From DATENM01 sp045807765 (lineage in GTDB: Bacteria > Acidobacteriota > Blastocatellia > UBA7656): a stretch of 64,000 bases of DNA. The position numbers and the translations under genes are program-made. The stretch spans positions 1-64,000 of the forward strand of contig JBJMGU010000120.1 of the NCBI GenBank assembly GCA_045807765.1, given 5' to 3'. Position 1 is the stretch's first letter, and every line of letters begins with the position of its first letter. Positions 48,658 to 58,358 of the stretch are shown here, piece by piece. The notes beneath the pieces were generated by a model. It was not told the DNA's origin. It ran no database searches and worked only from the letters and a program-made list of their open reading frames with translations.

Positions 48658-49689
48658 ATGAATCTCTGCCACCAACACCGTCTTTTCATACTTACGGTTG
48701 CGCTATTCATCTTTTCATTCCCCGCCCTTGCCGCGCAGACCAAGAGCAAGCCGCCCGCGAACACCAATGCCGCCAGATCACAGTCGAAGCCCGCTGCAAA
48801 GCCGAAGCGCGAAACGGCGGAAGCGAAGCGCGAGGCGGCTGAGGCAAAAGCCAAAGCGGCGCGCGCCGGCGTAACCCTGTTCGTCGTGGCGCAAGACCGC
48901 GGCGGCAGCCACATCGAGCCGCTCGTCGGCATCATCGAAGGGCGTTACCTTGAGCCGCCCTCTGCCGAGTCTGAACAATTCTCGGCCTTCGCGGCGCGCT
49001 ACTATCACGTCGGCCAGAGATACCGCCTGCTGTTCGGTGGCGGCGATGCCGGCACGGCAACCGTCAGGGCCAAGCCTGATAAAGACAGCGACTGCGCTCG
49101 CGCCCTGGCCAGCGTCGAGTTGCAGACCGCCGCACGCATCAACGGCCTGGTGATGGGGCTGGCGACAAACTCAGAAACGCTGGGCCGGCGCGCCGCAACG
49201 CGCCGTTTCCCTACCCCTGCCGAGCGCACGGCGGCCAATGATCTGGCCGGGCGCATCTTTCGCCAGAAGGGCGCTGCCGCCGCCGCCGTGCAAGACATGA
49301 AGACGATTAACATGACGGCGGCCGACCTGAACGGCGACGGCAAGTGGGAGATCATTGCCAGCTTCATCGTCCGCACGCAATCGCGCAATGAAGCCGTCCA
49401 TCATCTCTTTCTCATTGCCGCGCCTGACGCCGATGGCTTTGACATAGACCTGATGCGCTATGCCCGCACGGCGAAAGGCGACCTGCCCGAAGGCGCCAGC
49501 CTCGACGATGTGCAGGAAGCGTTATTGAGCGAAGTGCTGGTTGATCACGTTGATCTGGATAGCGATAAGATGAGCGAAGTCGTCACCATGACGACCAACT
49601 TCGAGGGCGCGACCTACAAGATTTATCACAAGCAGAAGAATCGCTGGGCGAACATCTACGAATACTACAGCTACCGCTGTGCCTATTGA
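48658..49689 (+). CDS. secreted protein with Lys/Ala-rich linker and FG-GAP-like motif
   Basis: 343 residues from ATG 48658 (GAAGGA upstream); the longer frame adds 60 implausible residues. Signal peptide MNLCHQHRLFILTVALFIFSFPALA, then a Lys/Ala/Glu-rich segment (~25-70) likely to be helical, then a globular part with NMTAADLNGDGKWEIIASF and a similar HVDLDSDKMSEVVTMTT near the end, short calcium-loop-like repeats of the VCBS/FG-GAP type. No family assigned. Confidence 0.6.
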   Translation: MNLCHQHRLFILTVALFIFSFPALAAQTKSKPPANTNAARSQSKPAAKPKRETAEAKREAAEAKAKAARAGVTLFVVAQDRGGSHIEPLVGIIEGRYLEPPSAESEQFSAFAARYYHVGQRYRLLFGGGDAGTATVRAKPDKDSDCARALASVELQTAARINGLVMGLATNSETLGRRAATRRFPTPAERTAANDLAGRIFRQKGAAAAAVQDMKTINMTAADLNGDGKWEIIASFIVRTQSRNEAVHHLFLIAAPDADGFDIDLMRYARTAKGDLPEGASLDDVQEALLSEVLVDHVDLDSDKMSEVVTMTTNFEGATYKIYHKQKNRWANIYEYYSYRCAY

Positions 49690-49731
49690 TCCAGCGGCAT
49701 GGACACAATCGCCAGCCAGAAAACGGGCGGC

Positions 49732-51426
49732 TCAAATATCAAAGCCGCCGAGGCGTCCGCCGCTCTTGGGCTGCGGCTTGACCAGCACGGCGCGCTCCTC
49801 GTCGCGGCGTGCGCGGCTCTGCTCGCTGTGCCAGCGCGCCCACTCCAGCGGCGCATCGATGGTTTCGCCGCCGTGGCGCGTCAGCCGCTTGCGCACCTGA
49901 CACATCACCGGCGTATTGATCGCCACGCCTGACACGATCAACTGCCCCTTGGTCAGCGCCGGCAATTCATCAAGCATGCGTCGGCCTGCGCCTTCGACCG
50001 TTTTAGCAATGGTGTCCTGATCTATTGGGTTGACGATGCGCATGATGAACTGCGTCATGCATTGCGACAGCACATCGGCGTCGAGCTTGCCCGGTCGCTG
50101 AGTAATCAGGCCGACGCCGACGCCGAATTTGCGCCCTTCGGAAAGAATCTGCTTTAACACATTCGTAGACACGACCGTTTGTCCGGCGGGCGCGAAGCGG
50201 TGCGCTTCTTCGAGCAGAACGAACATCGGGAACGGCAGGTATCGCTCGTTGGTTGGGTCGGTGACTTCGCCCTTATGCGTCGCCATGCGGCCCAGGATCG
50301 CCCGCCGCAAAAGCGTCGCGACGATTACCTGCTGCTCGTTCTGCTCGATGTCTACGAGTTGCAGCACGGTACATTGACCGGGCTGAAACAGCTCGGTGAG
50401 CAGGTTATGTTCGTGGTCGGAAAAAATCTGATGCTTGCTGTAGCCGCGAAAGCGCCCTTCGAGCCGCCACGTCAGCCCGTCAATCGTGCTGATGTTGCCG
50501 GCGCGGTTGCCTTCGTCGTCGCCATAACGCTGCTCTTCGACGGCGTCGAGCAAGTCCTGATAGATGTAGTGGCCGTGCTTGCCGGCGCGCTCGCGCATGG
50601 TGCGAAAGGCGTTGCCGAGAAAGTGGCGCATCTTGTCGGTCATCTCCGGCAGCAGGTAGCAGATGTCGGCGAACTCCAAGGTGTCGAATCTGACTTTCAC
50701 CTTTTCGGGCCGCAGAATCTTAACCTCCGGCGTATAGCCGTCGGCGGTGAATTGAGTGCGAAACTTTTCGCCTTTGATCTCCTGTAACGTATCATACTCG
50801 CCGTGCGGGTCAACGATCAGCACCGCCGAGCGGTTCTGTGGGCGCATCAGCTCTTCGATCAGCACAGACGCCGTGTAGCTTTTGCCCGCGCCGGTCGAAG
50901 CCAGCACCGCCAGATGTGTCGATACGACATCCTTCACAGACAGGACCACCGGGACGTCGCCGGCTTCGCGGGTCAGCAGACTGCCGACGTGCGCCGCGCC
51001 ACGCTCGCCCGGCTGCTTCGGCGACAACACGCGCGCCAACAATTCAGAGGGCGCAAGGTAGACAGGTTGGCCGGGCATTGGCGGGATGCGCGGGTTGACG
51101 AAGTCTTTCAGCTCGTCGTCATAGTAACCAATCAACGAGACAACGATCTCGAACAGCTCGGCGCTGTCGTCGTCAAAGCCGATCATCGCGGCGACCGCCG
51201 CCGGCGGCGTTTCGGGATCGGCAAGAAAGCTGTCCGGCAGCGAGCGCGCCAGCCGTCGCTCGGTGACATTGCCAAGAATGCGGCGCTCGCTGCGGGCCGC
51301 ATCGCGCACGTAGTAGACGAACTCGCCGACGCGCGTGTGGTCGTTGTCTGTGGTGATGAAGACAAACTCGCTGGGCTTTTCGCCCGGCCCCTTGACTGTG
51401 CCTACCAGTGTGTCGGACATTTCCAT
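49732..51426 (-). CDS. HerA-type DNA-translocating ATPase
   Basis: 564 residues. N-terminal HAS-barrel-like beta region (MEMSDTLVGTVKGPGEKPSEFVFIT...), then a RecA-fold ATPase: Walker A ASTGAGKSYTA, Walker B MFVLLEEAHRFAP, and the sensor/arginine stretch ILSEGRKFGVGVGLITQRPGKLD. HerA hexamers pump DNA during end resection with the nuclease NurA; standalone bacterial HerA proteins also occur in defence and DNA-repair loci. No nurA-like gene is adjacent. The gene is divergent from hutI. Confidence 0.8.
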   Translation of the reverse strand: MEMSDTLVGTVKGPGEKPSEFVFITTDNDHTRVGEFVYYVRDAARSERRILGNVTERRLARSLPDSFLADPETPPAAVAAMIGFDDDSAELFEIVVSLIGYYDDELKDFVNPRIPPMPGQPVYLAPSELLARVLSPKQPGERGAAHVGSLLTREAGDVPVVLSVKDVVSTHLAVLASTGAGKSYTASVLIEELMRPQNRSAVLIVDPHGEYDTLQEIKGEKFRTQFTADGYTPEVKILRPEKVKVRFDTLEFADICYLLPEMTDKMRHFLGNAFRTMRERAGKHGHYIYQDLLDAVEEQRYGDDEGNRAGNISTIDGLTWRLEGRFRGYSKHQIFSDHEHNLLTELFQPGQCTVLQLVDIEQNEQQVIVATLLRRAILGRMATHKGEVTDPTNERYLPFPMFVLLEEAHRFAPAGQTVVSTNVLKQILSEGRKFGVGVGLITQRPGKLDADVLSQCMTQFIMRIVNPIDQDTIAKTVEGAGRRMLDELPALTKGQLIVSGVAINTPVMCQVRKRLTRHGGETIDAPLEWARWHSEQSRARRDEERAVLVKPQPKSGGRLGGFDI

Positions 51427-51510
51427 CTGCCTTTGCCGGTGTTTTATTGTGACCTATGAAGGACGCGTCGTGACTATAACACATGGCGAATGCGCCGTGT
51501 AACTGCAACG

Positions 51511-52794
51511 ATGAGCAATGAACTTCTGATTACCAACGCCGCGCAACTGGTGACAATGGCCGGGCCTGAGCGCCCGCGCCTGGGCGCGGAGCTGGGCGAG
51601 CCGGCAATCATTACAGATGCCGCCCTGCTCGTTCGCGGCGACACCATAGTGGCTGTGGGAGCCAGTTCCGAGGTCGAAGCCCTGGCCGCTGTCGACGCCA
51701 TGCGCCTCGACGCCGAAGGGCGAGTGGTCATGCCCGGCTTCGTTGACGCGCACACCCATCCGGTCTTTGCCGGCACACGCGAAGACGAATACGAGATGCG
51801 CGCCGCCGGTCTCACCTATCAAGAGATCGCCGCGCGTGGCGGCGGCATTCGCGCCACCGTGCGACGGACGCGCGCCGCAAGCGAAGATGAACTCTTTGAC
51901 ATGGCGCTGCCGCGCGTCCGCTGGTTGCTTGAGCATGGTACGACGACCGTTGAAGCCAAAAGCGGTTACGGCTTGACGCTCGAAGACGAGTTAAAAATCC
52001 TGCGGGTCATCCGCCGCTTGAATCAAGAGACGCCGCTCACCCTGGTCCCGACTTTCCTCGGCGCGCACGAAATTCCTGACGAGTATCGCGGCGCGGCAGA
52101 GGGCTCGCGGCGCGCTGATTATCTCCGCCTGTTGATGGACGAGATGCTGCCGCGCGTCGCCTCGGAACGGCTGGCGCGCTTTGCCGACATCTTCTGCGAA
52201 TCGCATGTCTTCACGGTCGCCGAATCGCGGCACATCTTATCGCGGGCCAAACAACTGGGGCTTGGCCTGCGCCTGCACGCCGAGCAATTGACGCTTTCGG
52301 GCGGCGGGCGGCTGGCGGCAGAGCTTGGCGCCGTGACCGCCGACCACCTGGAATGGATCGATGATAACGGCATCCGTTTGCTTGCCTCTGCAAATGTCAC
52401 GGCAGTGTTGCTGCCGGGAGCGGTCTTCAATCTTGGGCTGACGCGCTATGCGCCGGCGCGGCGAATGATCGAAGCCGGCGTAGCCGTCGCCATCGCGACA
52501 GATTTTAATCCCGGCAGCTCGCCGACCGCTTCGATGCAGATGGCGCTTTCAATCGCCTGCACGCAGATGCACATGACGCCTGCGGAAGCCATCTCAGCAG
52601 CGACCATCAACCCGGCTTACACGCTCGACCTCGGCCAGCGCGTTGGCTCGCTCGAAATCGGCAAGCAGGCGGACGTGGTTGTTTTCGAGGTTCCCGATTA
52701 TCGGCAGATTCCCTACTTTTTCGGCATGAATCACGCGTTGGTGACGATCAAAGCAGGCCGCGTCGTGAGCGACCGCCGCGACCGCCGCGCTTGA
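51511..52794 (+). CDS. hutI: imidazolonepropionase
   Basis: 427 residues from ATG 51511 (a start at 51490 is also in frame). Signature VVMPGFVDAHTHPVFAGTREDEYEMRAAGLTYQEIAARGGGI is diagnostic, followed by LGAHEIPDEYRG and LHAEQLTLSGG. The enzyme hydrolyses 4-imidazolone-5-propanoate to N-formimino-glutamate, step three of histidine degradation, using one metal ion. hutH and hutU are not next to it, so the pathway is dispersed in this genome. Confidence 0.9.
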   Translation: MSNELLITNAAQLVTMAGPERPRLGAELGEPAIITDAALLVRGDTIVAVGASSEVEALAAVDAMRLDAEGRVVMPGFVDAHTHPVFAGTREDEYEMRAAGLTYQEIAARGGGIRATVRRTRAASEDELFDMALPRVRWLLEHGTTTVEAKSGYGLTLEDELKILRVIRRLNQETPLTLVPTFLGAHEIPDEYRGAAEGSRRADYLRLLMDEMLPRVASERLARFADIFCESHVFTVAESRHILSRAKQLGLGLRLHAEQLTLSGGGRLAAELGAVTADHLEWIDDNGIRLLASANVTAVLLPGAVFNLGLTRYAPARRMIEAGVAVAIATDFNPGSSPTASMQMALSIACTQMHMTPAEAISAATINPAYTLDLGQRVGSLEIGKQADVVVFEVPDYRQIPYFFGMNHALVTIKAGRVVSDRRDRRA

Positions 52795-52906
52795 AAAAGG
52801 GAATTGCGCAAGCCTGCCGCGCTCTGTATAATCCGCCTGCTGCATTGGCCTCTCTCATTCGCAATCAATGTAAAGCAGCGATTCAGGAATCTAGGAGGAA
52901 GCGTTT

Positions 52907-53524
52907 ATGTCATACGGAGGGAATCAACCGCCCGGTGGTTATCCGCCATCAGATTATCCGCCCGGCTATCCGCCGCCCGGTTACCCGCAGCCCGGCGGCT
53001 ATCAGCCGGGGAGCTATCAGCCCGGCGGTTATCCGCCAGGCGGTTACGGAGCCATGCCGGCGCCGCCTTATGCCAGCATCGGCAAGCGCTTCGGCGCATG
53101 GTTTTGTGATGCGCTGATCGGCTTTGTGGCGACCATCCCCGGCTGGGTGGTTTTCGGCATCTCCATCGCCATCGCCGCCGCTAACACCGACTCGCAAGGC
53201 AACGTCCGCGGCAACGAAGCCGGTGCGGTATTCGGCTTGATGTTTCTTGGCTACGGGCTGCTGTTTCTCGGTGTGCTGGCCGTCGGCATCTACAACATCT
53301 ATCTGCTCGGCAAGACCGGCTCGACGCTCGGCAAGCGCTGGATGAAGATCAAAGTGCTCGACCCGTCGGGCCAGCCACTCGGCTTCTGGAAAGCCTTTGC
53401 GCGCGAGCTGGTCAAGGGCCTCATCGGCAACGTCTGCTTCATCCTCTGGCTGTGGCCGCTGTGGGATGAGCAAAAGCAGGGCCTCTATGACAAAGTCTTC
53501 AACACGCACGTCTACGAGTCGTGA
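52907..53524 (+). CDS. RDD-family membrane protein with PGY-rich N-terminus
   Basis: 205 residues; AGGAGG lies eight bases before ATG. Residues 1-57 are Pro/Gly/Tyr repeats (YPPGYPPPGYPQPGGYQPG). The RDD domain follows: ASIGKRFGAWFCDALIGFVATIPGWV, two to three hydrophobic segments, and GSTLGKRWMKIKVLDPSG. Some RDD proteins act in ion transport or stress tolerance; here the function is unknown. Repetitive PGY tails can drive self-association. Confidence 0.75.
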   Translation: MSYGGNQPPGGYPPSDYPPGYPPPGYPQPGGYQPGSYQPGGYPPGGYGAMPAPPYASIGKRFGAWFCDALIGFVATIPGWVVFGISIAIAAANTDSQGNVRGNEAGAVFGLMFLGYGLLFLGVLAVGIYNIYLLGKTGSTLGKRWMKIKVLDPSGQPLGFWKAFARELVKGLIGNVCFILWLWPLWDEQKQGLYDKVFNTHVYES

Positions 53525-53674
53525 TCGGTAATAGAGACTTCAAAGCGCCGGGCGGCGCGCTCGCTGCCGTGCCGCCGGCGCTATAACGCTCTCCCCCAAA
53601 ACTCATCACCCGGCGCGCCCGCATCGCGCGCCACGATTTTTTGCTTACCAAGCAATTTCCAACAAGGAGAAGGA

Positions 53675-54169
53675 ATGTATTTTCGATTCGCAAAAACCCT
53701 CGGCCTCGTCATCGCTTTGACCATGCTGGCGTCTTTCGCTTCGGCGCAGGATCATGTACTGACTCACAAGGAAGGCGGCATTCGATTCGCGCTGCCCGCC
53801 GGCTGGACATCAGACGCTGAAGGCGACCGCCTGCTCGTCCACTCACCCGACAATAGCGTGGCCATTGTTTTCTTTGTCGCTACCGAAGACAACTTCGAGG
53901 CCGCCATTGACGCCATGACCGGCGAAGTCGACAAGATTATCGATAACGTCAAAGTCACCAATAAAGGCAAGGAAGGCGAGCATAACGGTATGCCGATGTA
54001 TTCGGTATCGGGCAACGGCACCATAGACGACAAGCCGGTTGCCTGGGACGTGACGCTGCTTGCGGCCAAGCGGCTCGTCATCGTCATGGGCTTTGCCGAG
54101 CCGGCAAGCTTGAAAAAGAACGCCGCCGCTTACCTCCAGCTCGTCGAGAGCATCCACAAAACCGAGTAA
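53675..54169 (+). CDS. small secreted protein of unknown function
   Basis: 164 residues with AAGGAG before ATG and a signal peptide (MYFRFAKTLGLVIALTMLASFASA). The mature domain (KEGGIRFALPAGWTSDAEGDRLLVHSPDNSVAIVFFVATEDNFEAAIDA) resembles the PsbP/DUF1795-type fold of small secreted proteins. No enzymatic motif seen. Confidence 0.65.
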   Translation: MYFRFAKTLGLVIALTMLASFASAQDHVLTHKEGGIRFALPAGWTSDAEGDRLLVHSPDNSVAIVFFVATEDNFEAAIDAMTGEVDKIIDNVKVTNKGKEGEHNGMPMYSVSGNGTIDDKPVAWDVTLLAAKRLVIVMGFAEPASLKKNAAAYLQLVESIHKTE

Positions 54170-54502
54170 GCGCGCACAGACCACCCGACGGCGAGCGGTG
54201 GGCGATGCTGCGATTGCCCGCCGCTTCTATTTTTGCCGCGCCTTCCGCACAACTCTGATTTCGCGCCGCCACGAAAGCGGTTGCCTTCGCCGACGGTGGT
54301 GATATAATCCGCGCGCCACGGCAATCCACTCTTATACCTCCGCCGTAGTGCAATACCGGGTATCATCGAATCGTTTTCACGGCTCCGCGGTTTTTCATCA
54401 CCACCGAATTAGATCCACGGGTTTCTCGAAATCCGCGATGCCAGCCCGACGGCCCGGCCCGTCTGCATAGCTTGCTGTCAGCAGAGAATAGGAGAAAAGA
54501 CC
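54170..54502. other. intergenic interval
   Basis: About 330 nt with no gene and no strong repeat; a minus-strand frame here is a composition artefact. Confidence 0.5.
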
Positions 54503-55399
54503 ATGAGAAAAAACCTGATGTTTCTGTTTGCTACCTGCCTGCTTGCCGCCCTGGCGCCGCAAGTCCTGGCTCAGACTCCCCCACCGCCACCGAAAGTCAT
54601 GACCATCTTCCGCGAAGATGTGAAGCCTGGACGTGGCGCGGCCCATGAGAAGGTCGAAGCCGGCTACGTGGCGGCCATGCGCAAGGCGAAATGGAACACA
54701 TACTCGCTGGCGCTTTCGTCGGTGTCGGGGGTTGGCGACGCCTGGTTCCTGACCGGCTACCCGTCGCTCGAAGCAATGGAAACCGACCGCCGTAACACCA
54801 ACAAGAACGCGACGTTGAGCGGCGAATATGACCGCCTCGACGAAATGGACGCGCAATTCCGCACTAACCAGCGCCTGATGATCGCTCGCTTGCAGGAGAA
54901 CCTGAGTTATCACGAGAACATTGATGTCGCCCATATGCGCTACTTCGATGTCATCACCTTCCGCGTACGGCCCGGCCACGAGGCGCAGTTTGCCGAAGCC
55001 GCCAAGCTCCTGAGCAGCGCTTACGACAAGGCCAAGGCGGATGTCCACTGGGCGACTTACGCGGTGATGAGCGGCGCGCCCGCCGGCACCTATCTCGTCT
55101 TTCTGCCGCTGAAATCGCTCAAGGAAATGGACCCAAACCCCGATGTCGAGAAAGCGATGATGGCGGCTATGGGCGAAGACGGCGGCAAGCAGATGGACAA
55201 GATCGCCAGCGAAGCGTACATCTCGATGGAAAGCACGATCTACGCCTTCAGCCCGCGCATGAGCTACGTCCCCAAAGAATGGGAAGACGCCGACGCGGCC
55301 TTCTGGAAACCGAGGCCGGCGACGGTCGCCAAAGCGCCGATCAAGAAAGCGCCCGCCAAGACCGCCAGCGCCAAGACCTCGACCGAAACCAAGCCGTAA
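54503..55399 (+). CDS. secreted protein with duplicated ferredoxin-like (dimeric alpha-beta barrel) domain
   Basis: 298 residues: signal peptide MRKNLMFLFATCLLAALAPQVLA, a central region with two similar blocks (VMTIFREDVKPGRGAAHEKVEAGY and YFDVITFRVRPGHEAQFAEAAKLL), consistent with a pair of ferredoxin-like folds, and a Lys/Ala/Pro-rich tail (APIKKAPAKTASAKTSTE). Family not named with confidence. Reads in the same direction as the sigma-factor gene downstream. Confidence 0.6.
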   Translation: MRKNLMFLFATCLLAALAPQVLAQTPPPPPKVMTIFREDVKPGRGAAHEKVEAGYVAAMRKAKWNTYSLALSSVSGVGDAWFLTGYPSLEAMETDRRNTNKNATLSGEYDRLDEMDAQFRTNQRLMIARLQENLSYHENIDVAHMRYFDVITFRVRPGHEAQFAEAAKLLSSAYDKAKADVHWATYAVMSGAPAGTYLVFLPLKSLKEMDPNPDVEKAMMAAMGEDGGKQMDKIASEAYISMESTIYAFSPRMSYVPKEWEDADAAFWKPRPATVAKAPIKKAPAKTASAKTSTETKP

Positions 55400-55537
55400 G
55401 CAACGATTGCCCGAACAGTCGTGATGCAGACCGCCGCTTGCCGTATGATTGCAAGCGGCGGTCTTATTTGTTCGGCAGGTGATTTTCGTCGCCGCCGCAA
55501 GTTCTGGAACTTTTATGGTCGCTCAAGCGAATCCTCA

Positions 55538-56179
55538 ATGTCAGCCGTCGGCTGGCCGTTGCCGATGATGAACCTCGATGCGCTCAACGACGAAGACTTG
55601 CTGCGGCTGGCGCTGGCCGGCGACGAAGCTGCGTTCACGGCGCTCTACCGCCGGCGGCAGCCGAGCGTCTACCGCTTCGCTTTGCAGATGTGCGGCTCGC
55701 CGTCGGGCGCCGAAGATGTGACCCAGGAAGCCTTTCTGACGCTGGTGCGCGACGGCCAGCGCTTCGACCCGGAGCGCGGACGGCTGCTGGCGTTTCTCTT
55801 CGGCATTGCGCGTAACCATGTGCTGCGCCGCCTGGCACGCGAGCGCTCTTTCATTCAGATGGGCGAAACCGACGACGAGAACCCGCCCAACATGGCCTTG
55901 ACTGCTGAAGGCGACCCGCTCAGCGAGCTGACGCGCGGCGAGATGATCGAGCGGGTGCGCGCCGCGGTGCTGGCGCTGCCGGCGCATTATCGCGAAGCCG
56001 TCGTGCTATGCGACCTGCACGAGATGAGCTACGCGGAAGCGGCGGAAGTTATCGGTTGCGCTATCGGCACGGTACGCTCGCGGCTGCACCGCGCACGGCT
56101 GATGTTGATTGACAAGCTGCGCGGCGCACAGGACGAGACGGCTTCGCAGGCCGTCAACCCGACGGGGTGTTTCGCATGA
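55538..56179 (+). CDS. ECF-type RNA polymerase sigma factor
   Basis: 213 residues from ATG 55538; other in-frame starts exist. Sigma-2 region: DEAAFTALYRRRQPSVYRFALQMCGSPSGAEDVTQEAFLTLVRDGQRFDPERGRLLAFLFGIARNHVLRRL. Sigma-4 region: LPAHYREAVVLCDLHEMSYAEAAEVIGCAIGTVRSRLHRAR. It lacks sigma-1 and sigma-3, as ECF factors do. Its stop overlaps the next start (ATGA), tying it to a candidate anti-sigma factor. Confidence 0.85.
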   Translation: MSAVGWPLPMMNLDALNDEDLLRLALAGDEAAFTALYRRRQPSVYRFALQMCGSPSGAEDVTQEAFLTLVRDGQRFDPERGRLLAFLFGIARNHVLRRLARERSFIQMGETDDENPPNMALTAEGDPLSELTRGEMIERVRAAVLALPAHYREAVVLCDLHEMSYAEAAEVIGCAIGTVRSRLHRARLMLIDKLRGAQDETASQAVNPTGCFA

Positions 56180-56982
56180 ACTGCAATGACTTTGAAACGA
56201 GAGTGACCGATCTGGCGCGCGGCCAGATGATGGATGCCGACGCACGCGACCGCGCCCTGGCGCACGCCGCCGGCTGTCGGCGATGCGCCGCGCGTCTCGA
56301 AGACGAGCAGCGGCTGAGCGCGGGGCTGAGCGCACTGGCTGGGACCTTCGACCATGAGCAGATGCCTGCACGCGCCGAAGCGCAACTGCTCGCCGCATTT
56401 CGCGCTGCGAACCAGCTTGCGCCCGCGACCAAATCTGCGCGCCGCAGGCTCGCATGGGCAGCAGCGGCGGCGATCCTCATCGCGCTGGCAGCGTTTGCCG
56501 CCGTGCGCTTTGTCGAACGCGACAAGCCGCAGCCCATAGCCGAGCGCCAACCGGCGACACCACAAGAAACAACGCCGTCGCCGGTTGCGCCTGCCGTGCC
56601 ACAGCCCGCTAATCAACCTTCGGCACCGCCGGTGCAAGCCGTTGCGACGCCGCATCACAAGCGGCCTGCGCATAGGGCGACGCCGCAAGCAGTGGCTCAG
56701 AAGCCCGCCGGCGTCGCTAGCCCGACAACTCCGCCGGCGCTTAATGCAGAGGCGGCGAGTGGCGATGAGCAGGCGAGTGAGATCGCCACGTCATTCATTC
56801 CGCTGTCGGGCGCGCGCGGTCTGGATGCCGACAATCTGCAACTGGTGCGCGTCAAGCTGCCACGTTCGGCGCTCCTGTCATTCGGCTTGCCGATGAATGT
56901 CGAGCGCGCCGACGAGCGGGTCAAAGCCGACGTGCTGGTCGGCAACGACGGCGTCGCACGCGCCATTCGCTTCGTGCGCTGA
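56176..56982 (+). CDS. membrane-bound anti-sigma factor (zinc-finger type)
   Basis: 268 residues from ATG 56176. N-terminal MNCNDFETRVTDLARGQM plus HAAGCRRCAARL gives a cysteine-histidine zinc-binding anti-sigma domain. A single transmembrane segment (AWAAAAAILIALAAFAAVRFV) lies near residues 96-116. The periplasmic part is Pro/Ala/Gln-rich with a terminal globular region (LPRSALLSFGLPMNVERADERVKADVLVG). By position it should hold the ECF sigma factor at the membrane until a signal releases it. Confidence 0.7.
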   Translation: MNCNDFETRVTDLARGQMMDADARDRALAHAAGCRRCAARLEDEQRLSAGLSALAGTFDHEQMPARAEAQLLAAFRAANQLAPATKSARRRLAWAAAAAILIALAAFAAVRFVERDKPQPIAERQPATPQETTPSPVAPAVPQPANQPSAPPVQAVATPHHKRPAHRATPQAVAQKPAGVASPTTPPALNAEAASGDEQASEIATSFIPLSGARGLDADNLQLVRVKLPRSALLSFGLPMNVERADERVKADVLVGNDGVARAIRFVR

Positions 56983-57065
56983 ACCGGGTTGGTGATTGCT
57001 GGCTGGCCCTGGCCAGAGATCAGGAACCCGGAACGAGAAACCTATAGCGGTAATCAATTGGGCTC

Positions 57066-57114
57066 GCGCAATCTAACAGATTGCGCACTGGCTCACGCAA
57101 TCTGTTAGATTGCG
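57066..57114 (+). repeat. tandem palindrome upstream of secreted-protein gene
   Basis: GCGCAATCTAACAGATTGCGC at 57066-57086 is a perfect inverted repeat, and CGCAATCTGTTAGATTGCG at 57096-57114 repeats it with the complementary loop. It lies between the anti-sigma and the 57169 gene and may be a dispersed repeat or an operator. Confidence 0.55.
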
Positions 57115-57168
57115 CTACAGGGCAAACTCAATTGAAATCCGCTCTAAAATCAAACTTCGGAGGAACGT

Positions 57169-58248
57169 ATGAAATCTTACAGACGATGGATGGTGGTATC
57201 GATGCTGCTGGCGCTGGTGGCGACCGGCGCGGTCGTTTCGGCCCAGGACAAACAATTGGACAAACAATCGGATAAGCAGTCGGAAAAAGCGGCCAAGGCC
57301 GGCAAGCTGGATCGCGATGTGCTCATACAGCACGGCAGCCAGTTCATGTTTGACGGCCAGGACGGCGGCCCCGGCGGGCGCGTCTGGTTCGGCGATTCCG
57401 ACACCTCGCTTTTCGTCTCTTCAGAGATGCTGAACGGCGACCATGCCATCAAGGGCGCGCCGTATTCGGCGCAGGCAGTGAGCGAATCTATCCAGACGCT
57501 CTCGGATGGCAACCGCATCGTCCGCCGCACGACGGCCAGCGTTTACCGCGACGGCGAAGGCCGCACGCGCCGTGATCAGAGCATCGGCGATATCGCTCCG
57601 TACGCCACCGCTATGGGCGAGCCGTCGCAGGTCATCAGTATCAGTGACCCCATCAGCGGCACCCATTACATGCTCGACCCACGCTCGAAGACGGCGCGCA
57701 AGATGACCTTCACCTTCACCAAGTCCTTGAACGGCAAAGACGTGGTGACGGTTCAATCCGCGCCGGTGCTGGCCACTGAGCCGATGGCCGATGGGGCGGT
57801 GAAGAGGCACATCGAAGTCCACGCCGCCAACGGCGACCTCCTGACCGATAACATCGTAGGTGATGTCGGCACGTTCAATACCAAAGTCCGCGCGCCGAAG
57901 ATCGAGCAACTGGGCAAACAGATGATCGAAGGTGTCGAAGCCGAGGGCCGGCGCGCGACCATTACCATCCCGGCAGGCGAGATCGGCAACGAGCAGCCCA
58001 TCTCGATTGTTTCCGAGAGCTGGTACTCGCCCGATCTCAAGGTGACGGTGATGACCCGCCAAAGCGACCCGCGCATGGGCGAAACGATTTATCGGCTGAC
58101 CAACATCAACCGCGCAGAGCCGGCGCACTCGCTCTTTGAAGTGCCGTCGGATTACACGATCAAAGAGAGCGTTGCGCCGAAGATGAGAATGATGGTCGAG
58201 CGCGAAAAGCAGCGCTCGGGCAAGCCTGCCGACAAGCAGGAGAACTAA
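57169..58248 (+). CDS. secreted protein of unknown function, sigma-locus associated
   Basis: 359 residues with GGAGG seven bases before ATG and a signal peptide (KSYRRWMVVSMLLALVATGAVVSA). A Lys/Gln/Asp repeat (DKQLDKQSDKQSEK) follows. The mature region is beta-rich with SVYRDGEGRTRRDQSIGD and IVSESWYSPDLKVTVMTRQSDPRMGETIYRLTNI, seen in Acidobacteriota proteins near ECF loci. Candidate target or sensor of the sigma pair upstream; no catalytic residues seen. Confidence 0.6.
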   Translation: MKSYRRWMVVSMLLALVATGAVVSAQDKQLDKQSDKQSEKAAKAGKLDRDVLIQHGSQFMFDGQDGGPGGRVWFGDSDTSLFVSSEMLNGDHAIKGAPYSAQAVSESIQTLSDGNRIVRRTTASVYRDGEGRTRRDQSIGDIAPYATAMGEPSQVISISDPISGTHYMLDPRSKTARKMTFTFTKSLNGKDVVTVQSAPVLATEPMADGAVKRHIEVHAANGDLLTDNIVGDVGTFNTKVRAPKIEQLGKQMIEGVEAEGRRATITIPAGEIGNEQPISIVSESWYSPDLKVTVMTRQSDPRMGETIYRLTNINRAEPAHSLFEVPSDYTIKESVAPKMRMMVEREKQRSGKPADKQEN

Positions 58249-58296
58249 CGCCTGCGGCCTTGCGCCGGCAGCGCCACCATTCATCCTTGCGCTAGA

Positions 58297-58338
58297 CAGC
58301 GCGGAGCCTCACACGTGTGAGGCTCCGCGCTGTTTTTT
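58297..58338 (+). terminator. rho-independent terminator
   Basis: A perfect 18-bp palindrome (58297-58332, arm CAGCGCGGAGCCTCACAC) followed by six T. It ends the sigma/anti-sigma/secreted-protein unit and could also act for the convergent gene. Confidence 0.9.
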
Positions 58339-58358
58339 CTTTACTCGGCTGATGACGC

